A DNA stretch of 64,000 bases from the NCBI RefSeq assembly GCF_046523945.1, contig NZ_CP171363.1:2170001-2234000 (forward strand), in the 5' to 3' direction. This document shows, piece after piece, positions 23,080 through 30,972 of this stretch (its first letter is position 1; every line of letters starts with the position of its first letter). The notes below the pieces were generated by a model. It made no database searches. It had not been told where the DNA came from and saw nothing but the letters and a program-made list of their open reading frames with translations. A program made the position numbers and the translations under genes. The DNA is from Faucicola mancuniensis (GTDB taxonomy: Bacteria; Pseudomonadota; Gammaproteobacteria; Pseudomonadales; Moraxellaceae).

Positions 23080-23171
23080 AACGGTTAAACTTCTAAGCAA
23101 CGTAACCCCAATAACAACCGATTGGGGTTACACTACACTACACTACTTTTTAGAAAGCCTAAGGGTAAACT

Positions 23172-23579
23172 ATGATAAATTATGCTGTGGCAATTAGCAA
23201 AGATGCTGGTATGGAGAATTATTCTGCTGTTATTCCTGATGTGGCAGGGTGTTATGCGTTTGGCGATACCATTGATGAGCTGTTGATTGAAACCAAATCT
23301 GCTATTGAAAGTCATATTGAAACCACGCTTGACTGTGGGCTTGCTTTTGAGTTTGTAACCACACCGCTTGAAGTATTACAAAAAGATGCTGAGTATGGCG
23401 ATGTTATCGCTTGGGCGTTTGTGTCGGTCGATGATACGGCATTTGATAAGCAAATCCGCTTTAATGTGTCGTGGAGTGAGCATTTGCTCAATCGTGTTGA
23501 TGAGTATGTTAAGCGTACGCATGATACTCGGTCTGGATTTTTGGCAAAATTAGCCAGTGAGAAGTTGGCGATTGCTTGA
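23172..23579 (+). CDS. hicB: HicB-family antitoxin
   Basis: The 135-aa protein has an N-terminal HicB fold (AVISKDAGMENYSAVIPDVA, GCYAFGDTIDELL, AIESHIETTLDCGL) and a C-terminal ribbon-helix-helix (RFNVSWSEHLLNRVDEYV, SGFLAKLASEKL). It neutralises HicA. The IS607-type element now separates it from hicA, so its expression depends on read-through or a new promoter between 23080 and 23171. Confidence 0.88.
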   Translation: MINYAVAISKDAGMENYSAVIPDVAGCYAFGDTIDELLIETKSAIESHIETTLDCGLAFEFVTTPLEVLQKDAEYGDVIAWAFVSVDDTAFDKQIRFNVSWSEHLLNRVDEYVKRTHDTRSGFLAKLASEKLAIA

Positions 23580-23598
23580 TTTTTGTTTTATTTTTTTA

Positions 23599-23627
23599 AA
23601 CCCTGCCTTTTTGGTGGGGTTTTTTAT
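23599..23627 (+). terminator. Terminator after hicB
   Basis: ACCCTGCC pairs with GGTGGGGT (two G-U) around TTTTT, followed by six T. It abuts the first late-promoter motif, separating cargo genes from late genes. Confidence 0.7.
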
Positions 23628-23628
23628 C

Positions 23629-23668
23629 GGAACAATCCCCCCACCCCCTAATATTCCTAGTGCATAAT
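23629..23668 (+). promoter_or_regulatory. Late promoter motif 1 (GGAACA...CATAAT)
   Basis: GGAACA at 23629-23634 and CATAAT at 23663-23668 are 28 nt apart, one more than the other copies, within a C-tract. It precedes the 23693 operon and has no -35 box. Confidence 0.6.
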
Positions 23669-23692
23669 ATCCCAAAAGTACAGGAATAACTC

Positions 23693-24112
23693 ATGAACGG
23701 CTATATCATAGACACATTTTTATCATTTTGGGCGTTTTTTCTTTTGGCGTTGCTATACTTGGATAACTGCAATCTTGTCAAAAAACTAAATGAACAACTA
23801 ACACCACAAGTATTTGCCCTATACTTTAACGACAAATTTAAACTAAGTCTGATTATCAGTATTTTACCTATAATCGGATTTGGTTTTTTGCTATGGCGAT
23901 TTGCAAGCCTATTAATTCTTGCAAAAATGTGGGGAGCTGGAGCGGTTGGGTTAATCATCATTATGGCAATTTTTGGCGTTGGTTTTATATGGTTAAAAGT
24001 GCTAATTCATCTGATGTTACAACCGTTTGGCGGTAATCAACAAAACCAAAGTCAAAATAAAAGGGGTTATCAAGGGTCTAATCAAGGGATTCATCAAGGG
24101 GTTATGGCATGA
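23693..24112 (+). CDS. Phage membrane protein, 139 aa
   Basis: AGGAA precedes the ATG. Three hydrophobic segments (residues ~5-22, 52-75, 78-105) predict an inner-membrane protein, ending in a Gln/Asn/Gly-rich tail. It is first in the baseplate operon and overlaps the next gene by ATGA. A holin-like role is possible, but a better holin is at 48862. Function unknown. Confidence 0.6.
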   Translation: MNGYIIDTFLSFWAFFLLALLYLDNCNLVKKLNEQLTPQVFALYFNDKFKLSLIISILPIIGFGFLLWRFASLLILAKMWGAGAVGLIIIMAIFGVGFIWLKVLIHLMLQPFGGNQQNQSQNKRGYQGSNQGIHQGVMA

Positions 24113-24438
24113 TTACTACCGCAAAAATTGTTGATATGATAAACCATTGGCTTGCAACCCCTGTCAATGGCTATTTTGCACAAGGCTATGGACAAGATAT
24201 TAAAATGCACTTGCTTGTCAATCTAACCGCCTTTACCGCTGATGAATTTATCAAAAAAATGAAACAAGATATTCCTGTACTACAACAGTTAAACAGCGAC
24301 CAATTAAGCATTGTTACCCAAACAGTAGATTTTGACAAGGTGCAAGTATTTATCAAACTGGGGCATATTCTGATTGATGTTGGGCTGTCTAATCATAACA
24401 ATAATACAGGGGATTATTACGATGTTACAGCGAACTAG
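24109..24438 (+). CDS. Baseplate wedge gp25-like protein (tentative)
   Basis: The 109-aa protein (VNGYFAQGYGQDIKMHLLVN, IKKMKQDIPVLQQL, DFDKVQVFIKLGHILIDVGL) has the size, helix-strand order and position directly before a baseplate J-like gene expected of gp25/W wedge proteins. No family motif is decisive. It overlaps the next gene by 17 nt. Confidence 0.45.
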   Translation: MITTAKIVDMINHWLATPVNGYFAQGYGQDIKMHLLVNLTAFTADEFIKKMKQDIPVLQQLNSDQLSIVTQTVDFDKVQVFIKLGHILIDVGLSNHNNNTGDYYDVTAN

Positions 24439-25879
24439 CCTAACCGCCAGTGTTGAAAATGCGTTAAACGATTATCCAGAGATTGCAGAACGTTGGCAAG
24501 TTGGCGACCCTACTGTTACGGCTTTATTAACGTCCATTCGTGAATTGGTGATTGCTTTATCACGAGATAATGATATTAATATCATTGAACCGTTTGTCAA
24601 ATCCAATAATCGCACAATCATGGCTGATGCGGTGAACAAGGGTATTTTGCCTGTGGCAACGCCTTGTCAGTTTAAAATCACCATTGAAAACAACGGCACA
24701 AATACTGTTACCCTAAATCAAGGGCGGATTGTGGAAGACGGTACAGGGCGACAATGGCGGTTACTGTCTGCTATCACGATTAAACCGAATGAAACCCAAA
24801 CGGTAAACTGTGAGCAAAGTATTATCAGAGAAACCAATTTAAATATTTTGGTAAGTGAGCCGTTTTATCAGATTGAGATTATCGCAGATGCCGATAGCTA
24901 TGTGGCAGGCATACAAGTGATTAACACCACAACCAAAACCACGTTTGACTATACGCCAAAGTTTATGAACGCCCATGCAGGGGATAGTGTTTATACGATT
25001 TTTAGCGATGATTTTCAAAATATCCGTCTGATGTTTGGCGATAGTGAACGAGTTGGGCAAACGGTACAGGCTGGGGATAGTTACAAAATCTATGTAACCC
25101 AGTCTTACGGTTTTGTTGATACAACCACGTTAAAGCAAGCTACGCTAAACGATTTGTTAAGTAATGATGAACGTTATTTAAATATTTATTTTAAAACTGA
25201 CGGATTGATACGAGCAGGAACAAACCCTTTAACAGTCAGCCAAATGCGACTGCTTGCCAGTTTTCCGTCCACTTATGACCATAATGCAGTATTTATGGGG
25301 AATTTTGATTTGTTGGTGCGTTGGCATTTTATGAGCCGTTTTGGTTATATGGCAATCTGGAATGAAACAACCCATGAGAAATTTTACCAAGCAAGCCTTG
25401 ATAATATTAATCATTTAAATTTGACGGTGGTTGCTAATGAGCCAAATGAACAAAATCTTTTGATAAAAGATATTCAGCAGTTGGTGGCAAAGGCGGATAG
25501 TTTGTTTGATGGACGTGTGAGAGTAAAAGCAGTTGAAGAACGTCCATACCAGATTACGATTAATGGTTCTTTGGCTGGCGTGCATGATATTGATAGCGTA
25601 AAAGCACAGATTAGTGAGTTATTGTTGGCAAATTATGGGCGTGGTAGTATTTCAGCAAGCCACCCAAACAGTGATGGTTTTAACCGTCAAGAGATTGCAA
25701 CATTAATCCGTGAGAAAATACCAGCATTCCAAGACCGCATTAGTGATTTTACCGTGTTGGGCGAAGATACCCAAACCAGTCCGATAAAACCGCATGAGTG
25801 GGCGTATCTGACACGAGATAGCATTGTGATTAATTTACGCAGAACAGCTGATAATAGCGGTGCGATGTGGACGTTGTAG
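24422..25879 (+). CDS. Baseplate J-like protein
   Basis: Start at 24422 (MLQRTSLTASVENALNDYPE) has AGGGGA upstream; the longer frame lies in the previous gene. The 485-aa protein has an N-terminal helical region (EIAERWQVGDPTVTALLTSI), beta-rich middle domains and a C-terminal segment (FNRQEIATLIREKIPAFQDR...ISDFTVLG) like wedge proteins of contractile tails. Sequence similarity to P2 gpJ is weak; position between gp25-like and gpI-like genes supports the call. Confidence 0.6.
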   Translation: MLQRTSLTASVENALNDYPEIAERWQVGDPTVTALLTSIRELVIALSRDNDINIIEPFVKSNNRTIMADAVNKGILPVATPCQFKITIENNGTNTVTLNQGRIVEDGTGRQWRLLSAITIKPNETQTVNCEQSIIRETNLNILVSEPFYQIEIIADADSYVAGIQVINTTTKTTFDYTPKFMNAHAGDSVYTIFSDDFQNIRLMFGDSERVGQTVQAGDSYKIYVTQSYGFVDTTTLKQATLNDLLSNDERYLNIYFKTDGLIRAGTNPLTVSQMRLLASFPSTYDHNAVFMGNFDLLVRWHFMSRFGYMAIWNETTHEKFYQASLDNINHLNLTVVANEPNEQNLLIKDIQQLVAKADSLFDGRVRVKAVEERPYQITINGSLAGVHDIDSVKAQISELLLANYGRGSISASHPNSDGFNRQEIATLIREKIPAFQDRISDFTVLGEDTQTSPIKPHEWAYLTRDSIVINLRRTADNSGAMWTL

Positions 25880-26585
25880 GTGATGTATGGCTATAGGCAA
25901 TCAAATAACAGCAGAACAAGTACACGAGCCTATCGCACAAAGTCATCTATACGATGACCTAGAAAGGGCAATGGCAAGTGTATTTCGGCAAATGCTAAAA
26001 GACCACTTGATAAACGATATTGATGATATATACCACTATGCAACCCCATTTTTGGGTGGTAAAACGGTCGTTGAACGCTTTAGTAAACTTAACGGCTTGG
26101 CGGTATTAAGACGTGATGACGGTGGTTTTAGCGATAAAGTTATGGCAATTATTTTGGCAAACTGGCAATCATTAGCAAGTGAACGTGGGCTTGCTTTTTT
26201 GCGGTTTGTACTGGATATGCTTTATCCGAATCAAAACGAGATTGTCAGGCTATGGCATGACAAAAGCCGAGCCAAAAGCTACCCAAACTATTTGTACGAA
26301 AGTGCCAGTAGCAAACGATTTTTAACAAGCCGTATCCGTATCAAATTAAACGCTGATATTGATTTAAGCGAATTGTCAGAACTAGCCCCTACACTTAGAC
26401 GGCTTGTCCCTGCTCATATCGTACCTGAAGTGGCTGTCTATGTGGATATTGGCAATAAAAAAATCGGTATGGCTTTGGGTGCAGATAAATTTCATGTGGC
26501 GGATTTTAGCCCTGTGAGAAGTGATTTAAAACATGATAGCAAAGCCAACCATGACGAAAACTATCGTTTTGACTTCCTCCCCTCC

Positions 26586-27692
26586 CTATCGTTCGGGGAT
26601 TCCTGCTCCCAGACGGTCAAGCCCGACCGCAAGAATGTTCTTACTGGCATTAATATCTCTATCATGCCATGTGCCACACTTCGCACAAGTCCATTCTCTT
26701 ATTCGCAAACCTGCTCTACCTTTCGGACTGTTGCTGTCGATTTGACCGCAATACGAACAAGTTTGGGTAGTGTATCGTTCATTTACGATTTCAAAACGGC
26801 AACCTGCGTTCTCGCATTTGTAGGTCAGTTGTCGTTTGAGTTCAAACCAACCTGCGTCATATACTGACTTGGCTAGTTTGCCTTTTTTGCTGTTGAATTG
26901 GGTGGTTTTCACATCACCTACCACGATTAGGGCGTTGTCTTTGACTAATTGGGTGGTGAATTTGTGGATGAGGTCTTGGCGTGTATTTTTGATTTTGGCA
27001 TGGATTGCTTTAACACGTTGCTTGTTTTTGGCTCGTTGAGCTATGGCTAACTCTTTGGCGTATTTGAGTGTTTGCTTGATTGTGAGCTTGTCACCGTTTG
27101 AGGTGGTGGCACTATCCTTTAATCCTAAGTCTATGCCTAAACTACCAGTACCGCAAGTAGTTCTAGGGTATTCTTTGACGGTGATACAGGCATACCAACG
27201 GTTACGGCTGTCTTGGACGACTTCAAGGGTGTTGATTTGATATAGGCTAAGGTTGTAGCTGTCCCATAGGTCAATGACTAGCTTTTGCCCTTTGGCTAGG
27301 GATAGTTGTAAGGTTGATTTTAAGCCCTTTTTACCAGTTTGGTGTGTGGCAATGTGTTTAATAGCCGATTGTTTGAATGGTAGCCAACCTAACGATTTTC
27401 GTTTAGACTTTGGGTTATTAGTACGCCAGTTAAGTTTTGCTTTTTTAAATTGCTTTCTTGATTTGGCATGGGTTTCATTGATGGCTTGAATGGTTTGAGA
27501 GTGCAAGCCCAGTAATTCACTGCTACCTTTGGTGTATTCGTTTAGGTCGTAAGCACTAAAGAATTTGCCAGTCTTTTGTAGGTGATTGTAACTCAAGTCA
27601 TTGACGTAGTTCCATACGAAATTCACCGAACCGCTTAGGCGATTTAGTTGGTCTGTGTGTTTGTCTCGTATGCGTAGCTTGAGTGTTTTCAT
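26586..27692 (-). CDS. tnpB: TnpB RNA-guided nuclease (IS605/IS1341 type)
   Basis: The 368-aa protein has the N-terminal OrfB helix-turn-helix (SVNFVWNYVNDLSYNHLQKT), RuvC Asp in SLGIDLGLKDSATTSNG, an acidic residue in IVVGDVKTTQF where most TnpB have Glu, a full zinc finger (CSYCG...CAKCG) and the last Asp in DRDINASKNILAVG. It is divergent from copies 1-3 (only family-level similarity). The RuvC-II Asp is unusual and may affect activity. Confidence 0.88.
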   Translation of the reverse strand: MKTLKLRIRDKHTDQLNRLSGSVNFVWNYVNDLSYNHLQKTGKFFSAYDLNEYTKGSSELLGLHSQTIQAINETHAKSRKQFKKAKLNWRTNNPKSKRKSLGWLPFKQSAIKHIATHQTGKKGLKSTLQLSLAKGQKLVIDLWDSYNLSLYQINTLEVVQDSRNRWYACITVKEYPRTTCGTGSLGIDLGLKDSATTSNGDKLTIKQTLKYAKELAIAQRAKNKQRVKAIHAKIKNTRQDLIHKFTTQLVKDNALIVVGDVKTTQFNSKKGKLAKSVYDAGWFELKRQLTYKCENAGCRFEIVNERYTTQTCSYCGQIDSNSPKGRAGLRIREWTCAKCGTWHDRDINASKNILAVGLDRLGAGIPER

Positions 27693-27744
27693 TGTTATGA
27701 TATATACTTAATTTGTTTTATTTTAAATTGGTCTAATTTTTATG

Positions 27745-27860
27745 TCAAGCGAAAAAACAGAGTTAAGACGGGGTCGCCTAGCTATTTTGCAGGTAGTTGT
27801 GGCGGTGCTCCAATCGAGATTATCCGCCAGTACATTGAACAGCAAAATACACCGCACTAA
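27745..27860 (+). pseudogene. tnpA: IS200/IS605 Y1 transposase tnpA, C-terminal remnant
   Basis: One frame reads GSPSYFAGSCGGAPIEIIRQ, then YIEQQNTPH-stop, the typical end of Y1 transposases (WSPSYFxxSxGG...YIExQ). No start, HUH motif or catalytic Tyr helix remains. The element cannot move by itself. Confidence 0.8.
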
Positions 27861-27947
27861 ACAACGTCCATGCGTAAGCATGATTGCTTAATTTGCCTTA
27901 TATCCACCGCCTGAAGTCGGTGGTTTTACGGCAACGGAGGATAAATC

Positions 27948-27986
27948 GGAACACCTAAAAATCACATGGTTTTCCCAACCTACAAT
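27948..27986 (+). promoter_or_regulatory. Late promoter motif 2 (GGAACA-N27-TACAAT)
   Basis: GGAACA 27948-27953, TACAAT 27981-27986. The start of the tube-like gene lies 31 nt further on, after an inverted repeat AATCCTATC/GATAGGATT whose 3' arm carries AGGA. Confidence 0.7.
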
Positions 27987-28017
27987 AATCCTATCTACAC
28001 AACGATAGGATTTTTTT

Positions 28018-28692
28018 ATGAAAGGTAATCTACCGTCTTATTCATATCTAAAAAAAGAATATGAAACCGCAAAAAGTCTAGGCTCACCTGCTTTGGCTTG
28101 TAACGCTGTATTGGTGCCAAAAGGTCATGAACATTTACGCCTACTTATCCAAAACTTCCCACGTCCAATGGTAACAAACAATGACCCTGCTGACGTGGAT
28201 TATGCTGGTGGACTACAAGCACACCGAACAGGCACACCAAAAACCAACTTTGAAGGCTCTTTAACAGTAATTGAAACTGAAAAAGGGGCAATGGCAAAAT
28301 TTGCTCAAGCTATGGTAGATGCTGGCGGTGAGTTAGAAAGTTGCCGTGTATTGTTCAATCTATCAGATGGTGCGACCAATAGTGGTACGATTGAGTACGT
28401 TATTTATGACGTGGCGTTTACTTTCTCTGACGGTGGCGGTGAGATTGACGCATCTAGCCGTTCGCAAATCTTGACCGTATCAGGCTCTATCCGTTATATG
28501 TATTTTGGTGAAAATGCTAATCTTGGTAGTACAGGCACAAATGCCTTTAATACTATCAATTCAAGCCTAAACAGCGGTAGTAGCAATATCGGTAATGCTA
28601 TTGGTAATGCGTTGAGTAGCTTACTTGGTGCTTCTAGCTCTGTTGGTGTGAGTGGCTTTGGTGGTGGTATAGCTACAACGTTTGGCGGTTAA
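28018..28692 (+). CDS. Tail tube-like protein (tentative)
   Basis: The 224-aa protein contains a compact beta-rich domain (LLIQNFPRPMVTNNDPADVD, TNFEGSLTVIETEKGAMAKF, EYVIYDVAFTFSDGGGEID, SRSQILTVSGSIRYMYFG) that fits the tube/baseplate-tube fold of contractile tails, followed by a Gly/Ser/Asn-rich tail. It has its own late promoter, consistent with an abundant structural protein. Tube versus tube-initiator cannot be decided from sequence alone. Confidence 0.5.
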   Translation: MKGNLPSYSYLKKEYETAKSLGSPALACNAVLVPKGHEHLRLLIQNFPRPMVTNNDPADVDYAGGLQAHRTGTPKTNFEGSLTVIETEKGAMAKFAQAMVDAGGELESCRVLFNLSDGATNSGTIEYVIYDVAFTFSDGGGEIDASSRSQILTVSGSIRYMYFGENANLGSTGTNAFNTINSSLNSGSSNIGNAIGNALSSLLGASSSVGVSGFGGGIATTFGG

Positions 28693-28695
28693 TCT

Positions 28696-29157
28696 ATGCA
28701 GTTTGAAACGCTTGTCAAAACCAAAGGCATTACCCAATACCCAAAAATAAAAGGGGTGATTGGTGAATATTGTAATGTCTTATACGATGAACTTTTAACC
28801 AGTGGTTACTCTTTGCTATTGGAAGATGTGCAAGATATTGTATTGTCCGATGTGCGTAAAATGGCTGGTTGGGGACATCTTGAGTGTCAATTAGTCGCAG
28901 ATGAAACGGCTATTTTGACGTTTGATATTGATTTATCTACCGTGTTGTTGGCTGATGAATGGGTGGTGGTTGAACCTGTTGTGCGTTCGCATTGTGATTT
29001 GGTGCAAGCTAGACGAATGGAAGGCTCTCAAGCGTTGGGAGTTATGGCGTTTGGCTTACAGTCATCAGAAGCCTTGCAAAACTATAACATGGCGGTGGAA
29101 ACGATGAAAAAAGAAGCGTTTCATAATGCACCTTTTAGCGTGGATTATGATGATTGA
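28696..29157 (+). CDS. Phage structural/assembly protein, 153 aa, unknown
   Basis: The protein has an N-terminal Lys-rich stretch, a helical centre (YCNVLYDELLTSGYSLLLED) and an acidic beta-rich C-terminal half (TAILTFDIDLSTVLLADEWV). It begins 3 nt after the tube-like gene stop, so both are co-transcribed. Not recognised; a tail chaperone or head-tail connector is plausible from position. Confidence 0.55.
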   Translation: MQFETLVKTKGITQYPKIKGVIGEYCNVLYDELLTSGYSLLLEDVQDIVLSDVRKMAGWGHLECQLVADETAILTFDIDLSTVLLADEWVVVEPVVRSHCDLVQARRMEGSQALGVMAFGLQSSEALQNYNMAVETMKKEAFHNAPFSVDYDD

Positions 29158-29408
29158 CTTACATAATGACGATTGTCTAAATGTTTTTCCAGTATTAGCG
29201 AGCGATAGTATTTTGATGTTGCGTAAAGGCGGTGCAAAAAACATCAACAAAAGAAAATGATATTGTACTTGACCCTTTTATGGGCTGTGGTAGTACCTTA
29301 TTAGCGTGTTTGGCAACCAATCGTAAAGGAATTGGAATTGAAATTGATGATAATTATTTTAGTGTGTCTAAAAGCCGTATTGAAGAATATAAAAAGGTAG
29401 GCGTATGA
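29150..29408 (+). pseudogene. DNA methyltransferase remnant with internal deletion
   Basis: The 5' end reads MIDLHNDDCLNVFPVLASDS, like the start of N4/N6 methylases. A second frame then reads NDIVLDPFMGCGSTLLACLA, GIGIEIDDNYF, the C-terminal AdoMet-binding part. The catalytic DPPY region between is gone and the frames differ, so it is inactive. It may once have modified phage DNA against host restriction. Confidence 0.8.
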
Positions 29409-30292
29409 TTATCTACACCGAAAGCAATCAAGAGATTGGCTCGGATTTGTTATCCGCTATCTTACGCCATGACCTTGTACCAATTCCCATTAGCCTTGAA
29501 TTAACTTGCCGTTTTACCAATGATTTAAGCGGTATGCTACAAGTCGGTAAGGTAGTAACCCTTGCCAACGGCATTAACTTTGTCATTGTCAAATCACAAG
29601 CTATCAACAATCAAATCATCAAGGACGGCAAACGTACTGGGGCAATCGCTATCATTGCCGTGTTACAAGGCTGTGAAAACCTTGTCAATGTTACCAATAA
29701 AGCGGTGATTAATGACAATGTCGGTTTTGGCGAGATTTATCGCAGTTTGGGCGGTCGCTTGCGGTTTGATAATGATGTTAAAGTCAATCAGTTTATCTGT
29801 CTAAAAGGGCAAATGCCAACTTCAAGAATTGCCCTGTCTTTGCAAAAAGAAGGAGCGGTAATTTGGTATGATGTGTATAACAAAACCATGAATGTCAAAC
29901 GCTTGCAAGATTTATTCAAAGGCGATGCCAGTGTGTATGACCCTAGCGGTGTGCAATGGCTTGACAGCAGTCAAAGTAGCACCCTATACAATACCAACTA
30001 TCTATCGCTTGATGAAACTTCGCAGGTGGTCGGACAAGTAGGCGAAAGCAAAAACATTGACTATATGCCAAGAACCGATAACCGTGAATTGCAAAACATG
30101 AAACGCATTTTAATCACCAAAGGCGTAATTATCCGAAGTATTGATGATAAGCTGTCCGCAGGTAGCCTGTTATCAATTAACGAACAAAAATATGTCGTAC
30201 TGACCCATGCAATGCGTTTTGATACTGGTAGTATGGGTGGTGGTGCAATCATGGCAAGCAAAGCATGGATAGCCCAAATTGTAGAAAATTAA
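29405..30292 (+). CDS. Baseplate hub-like protein
   Basis: The 295-aa protein (MIIYTESNQEIGSDLLSAIL, PIPISLELTCRFTNDLSGML, IYRSLGGRLRFDNDVKVNQF, YNKTMNVKRLQDLF) resembles gp27/gpD-type hub proteins in size, beta-rich pattern and position directly before a spike protein. It overlaps the methylase remnant stop (ATGA-type). Called by context more than by motif. Confidence 0.5.
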   Translation: MIIYTESNQEIGSDLLSAILRHDLVPIPISLELTCRFTNDLSGMLQVGKVVTLANGINFVIVKSQAINNQIIKDGKRTGAIAIIAVLQGCENLVNVTNKAVINDNVGFGEIYRSLGGRLRFDNDVKVNQFICLKGQMPTSRIALSLQKEGAVIWYDVYNKTMNVKRLQDLFKGDASVYDPSGVQWLDSSQSSTLYNTNYLSLDETSQVVGQVGESKNIDYMPRTDNRELQNMKRILITKGVIIRSIDDKLSAGSLLSINEQKYVVLTHAMRFDTGSMGGGAIMASKAWIAQIVEN

Positions 30293-30305
30293 GTGAAAAT
30301 ACCTT

Positions 30306-30854
30306 ATGAAACCTTACTTTTATCCAGCTAAACTCATCAAATATAACCAAGCTGACCGTACCTGTGAAGTACATATCAACGGCTTGACGGACGGCTCACA
30401 AAAAGGGCTGACGGCTTTAATCGCTTATCCTATCGGTGATGATGATTTGGACACTGAAAGAGAGATGATAGCAGGGGCTGATGTTTGGGTGTTTTTTGAG
30501 AATGGCGACCAAGCCTTTCCAGTTGTGGCATTTTATCGCAGTCATGGCAGAAATATGGCAGTAAAAGATATTAGACGTATTCGCCAAAAAAATATTGAAG
30601 TGTTGGCTCGTTCAACAGTTACCATAAATGCCAATGAATTTATCCAGATGACGGCTAAAAAACTGGTGATTAATGCCCAAATGGAATTTAACGGTAATAT
30701 AACACATAATGGCGATACCACGCAAAACGGCAATCAAAATACAAGCGGTACGGTAACTGCAAGTAATGACGTTGTTGGTGGTGGTAAGTCATTGAAAGGT
30801 CATAGCCATAGCGTGCTATCAAAAGATTATGGTAGTACAAGCTCACCTGTTTAA
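30306..30854 (+). CDS. Baseplate spike (gpV/gp5-like) protein
   Basis: The 182-aa protein has an N-terminal OB-fold-like part (FYPAKLIKYNQADRTCEVHI, ADVWVFFENGDQAFPVVAFY) followed by a repetitive beta-helix (IEVLARSTVTINANEFIQMT, NGNITHNGDTTQNGNQNTSG) and a final GHSHSV segment typical of spike tips that bind metal. It forms the membrane-piercing tip of contractile tails. It ends just before a terminator and late promoter 3. Confidence 0.75.
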   Translation: MKPYFYPAKLIKYNQADRTCEVHINGLTDGSQKGLTALIAYPIGDDDLDTEREMIAGADVWVFFENGDQAFPVVAFYRSHGRNMAVKDIRRIRQKNIEVLARSTVTINANEFIQMTAKKLVINAQMEFNGNITHNGDTTQNGNQNTSGTVTASNDVVGGGKSLKGHSHSVLSKDYGSTSSPV

Positions 30855-30860
30855 ATTATA

Positions 30861-30887
30861 GACCATCTGAAACGGTGGTTTTTTATT
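30861..30887 (+). terminator. Terminator after the spike gene
   Basis: ACCATC pairs with GGTGGT (one G-U) around TGAAAC and runs into six T. Confidence 0.65.
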
Positions 30888-30899
30888 ATCCAAAATATC

Positions 30900-30938
30900 G
30901 GAACATTGCACCAATTCCCCATATCAGAACGCTAAAAT
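30900..30938 (+). promoter_or_regulatory. Late promoter motif 3 (GGAACA-N27-TAAAAT)
   Basis: GGAACA 30900-30905, TAAAAT 30933-30938. The portal-like gene starts 34 nt downstream. Confidence 0.7.
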
Positions 30939-30972
30939 AAGCCAATATTCAGTCCTTTTTTTTGAGAAACAT

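Larger units (their letters stand above)
26571..27941 (-). mobile_element. IS200/IS605-type element with intact tnpB and decayed tnpA
   Basis: The element carries tnpB leftward and a tnpA remnant rightward, in divergent arrangement. One end has the hairpin ACCACCGCC/GGCGGT-like (27906-27926); the other has CCTATCGTTCGGGGATTCC. Borders were set by where tail-gene coding stops and where the presumed original stop resumes. A 63-bp copy of the tnpB end occurs at 43043-43105. Confidence 0.75.
25887..27944 (+). pseudogene. Tail/baseplate protein gene interrupted near its 3' end by an IS605-type element
   Basis: The frame from 25887 (MAIGNQITAEQVHEPIAQSH) encodes ~230 residues of a gpI-like baseplate protein (SVFRQMLKDHLINDIDDIYH, GFSDKVMAIILANWQSLASE, LRRLVPAHIVPEVAVYVDIG) until about 26577. 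After that it runs into element DNA and ends as a scrambled tail. A TAA at 27942-27944, in the context TAAATCGGAACA seen after another late gene, is probably the original stop. Only a few residues are lost, so the protein may still work. Confidence 0.6.
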
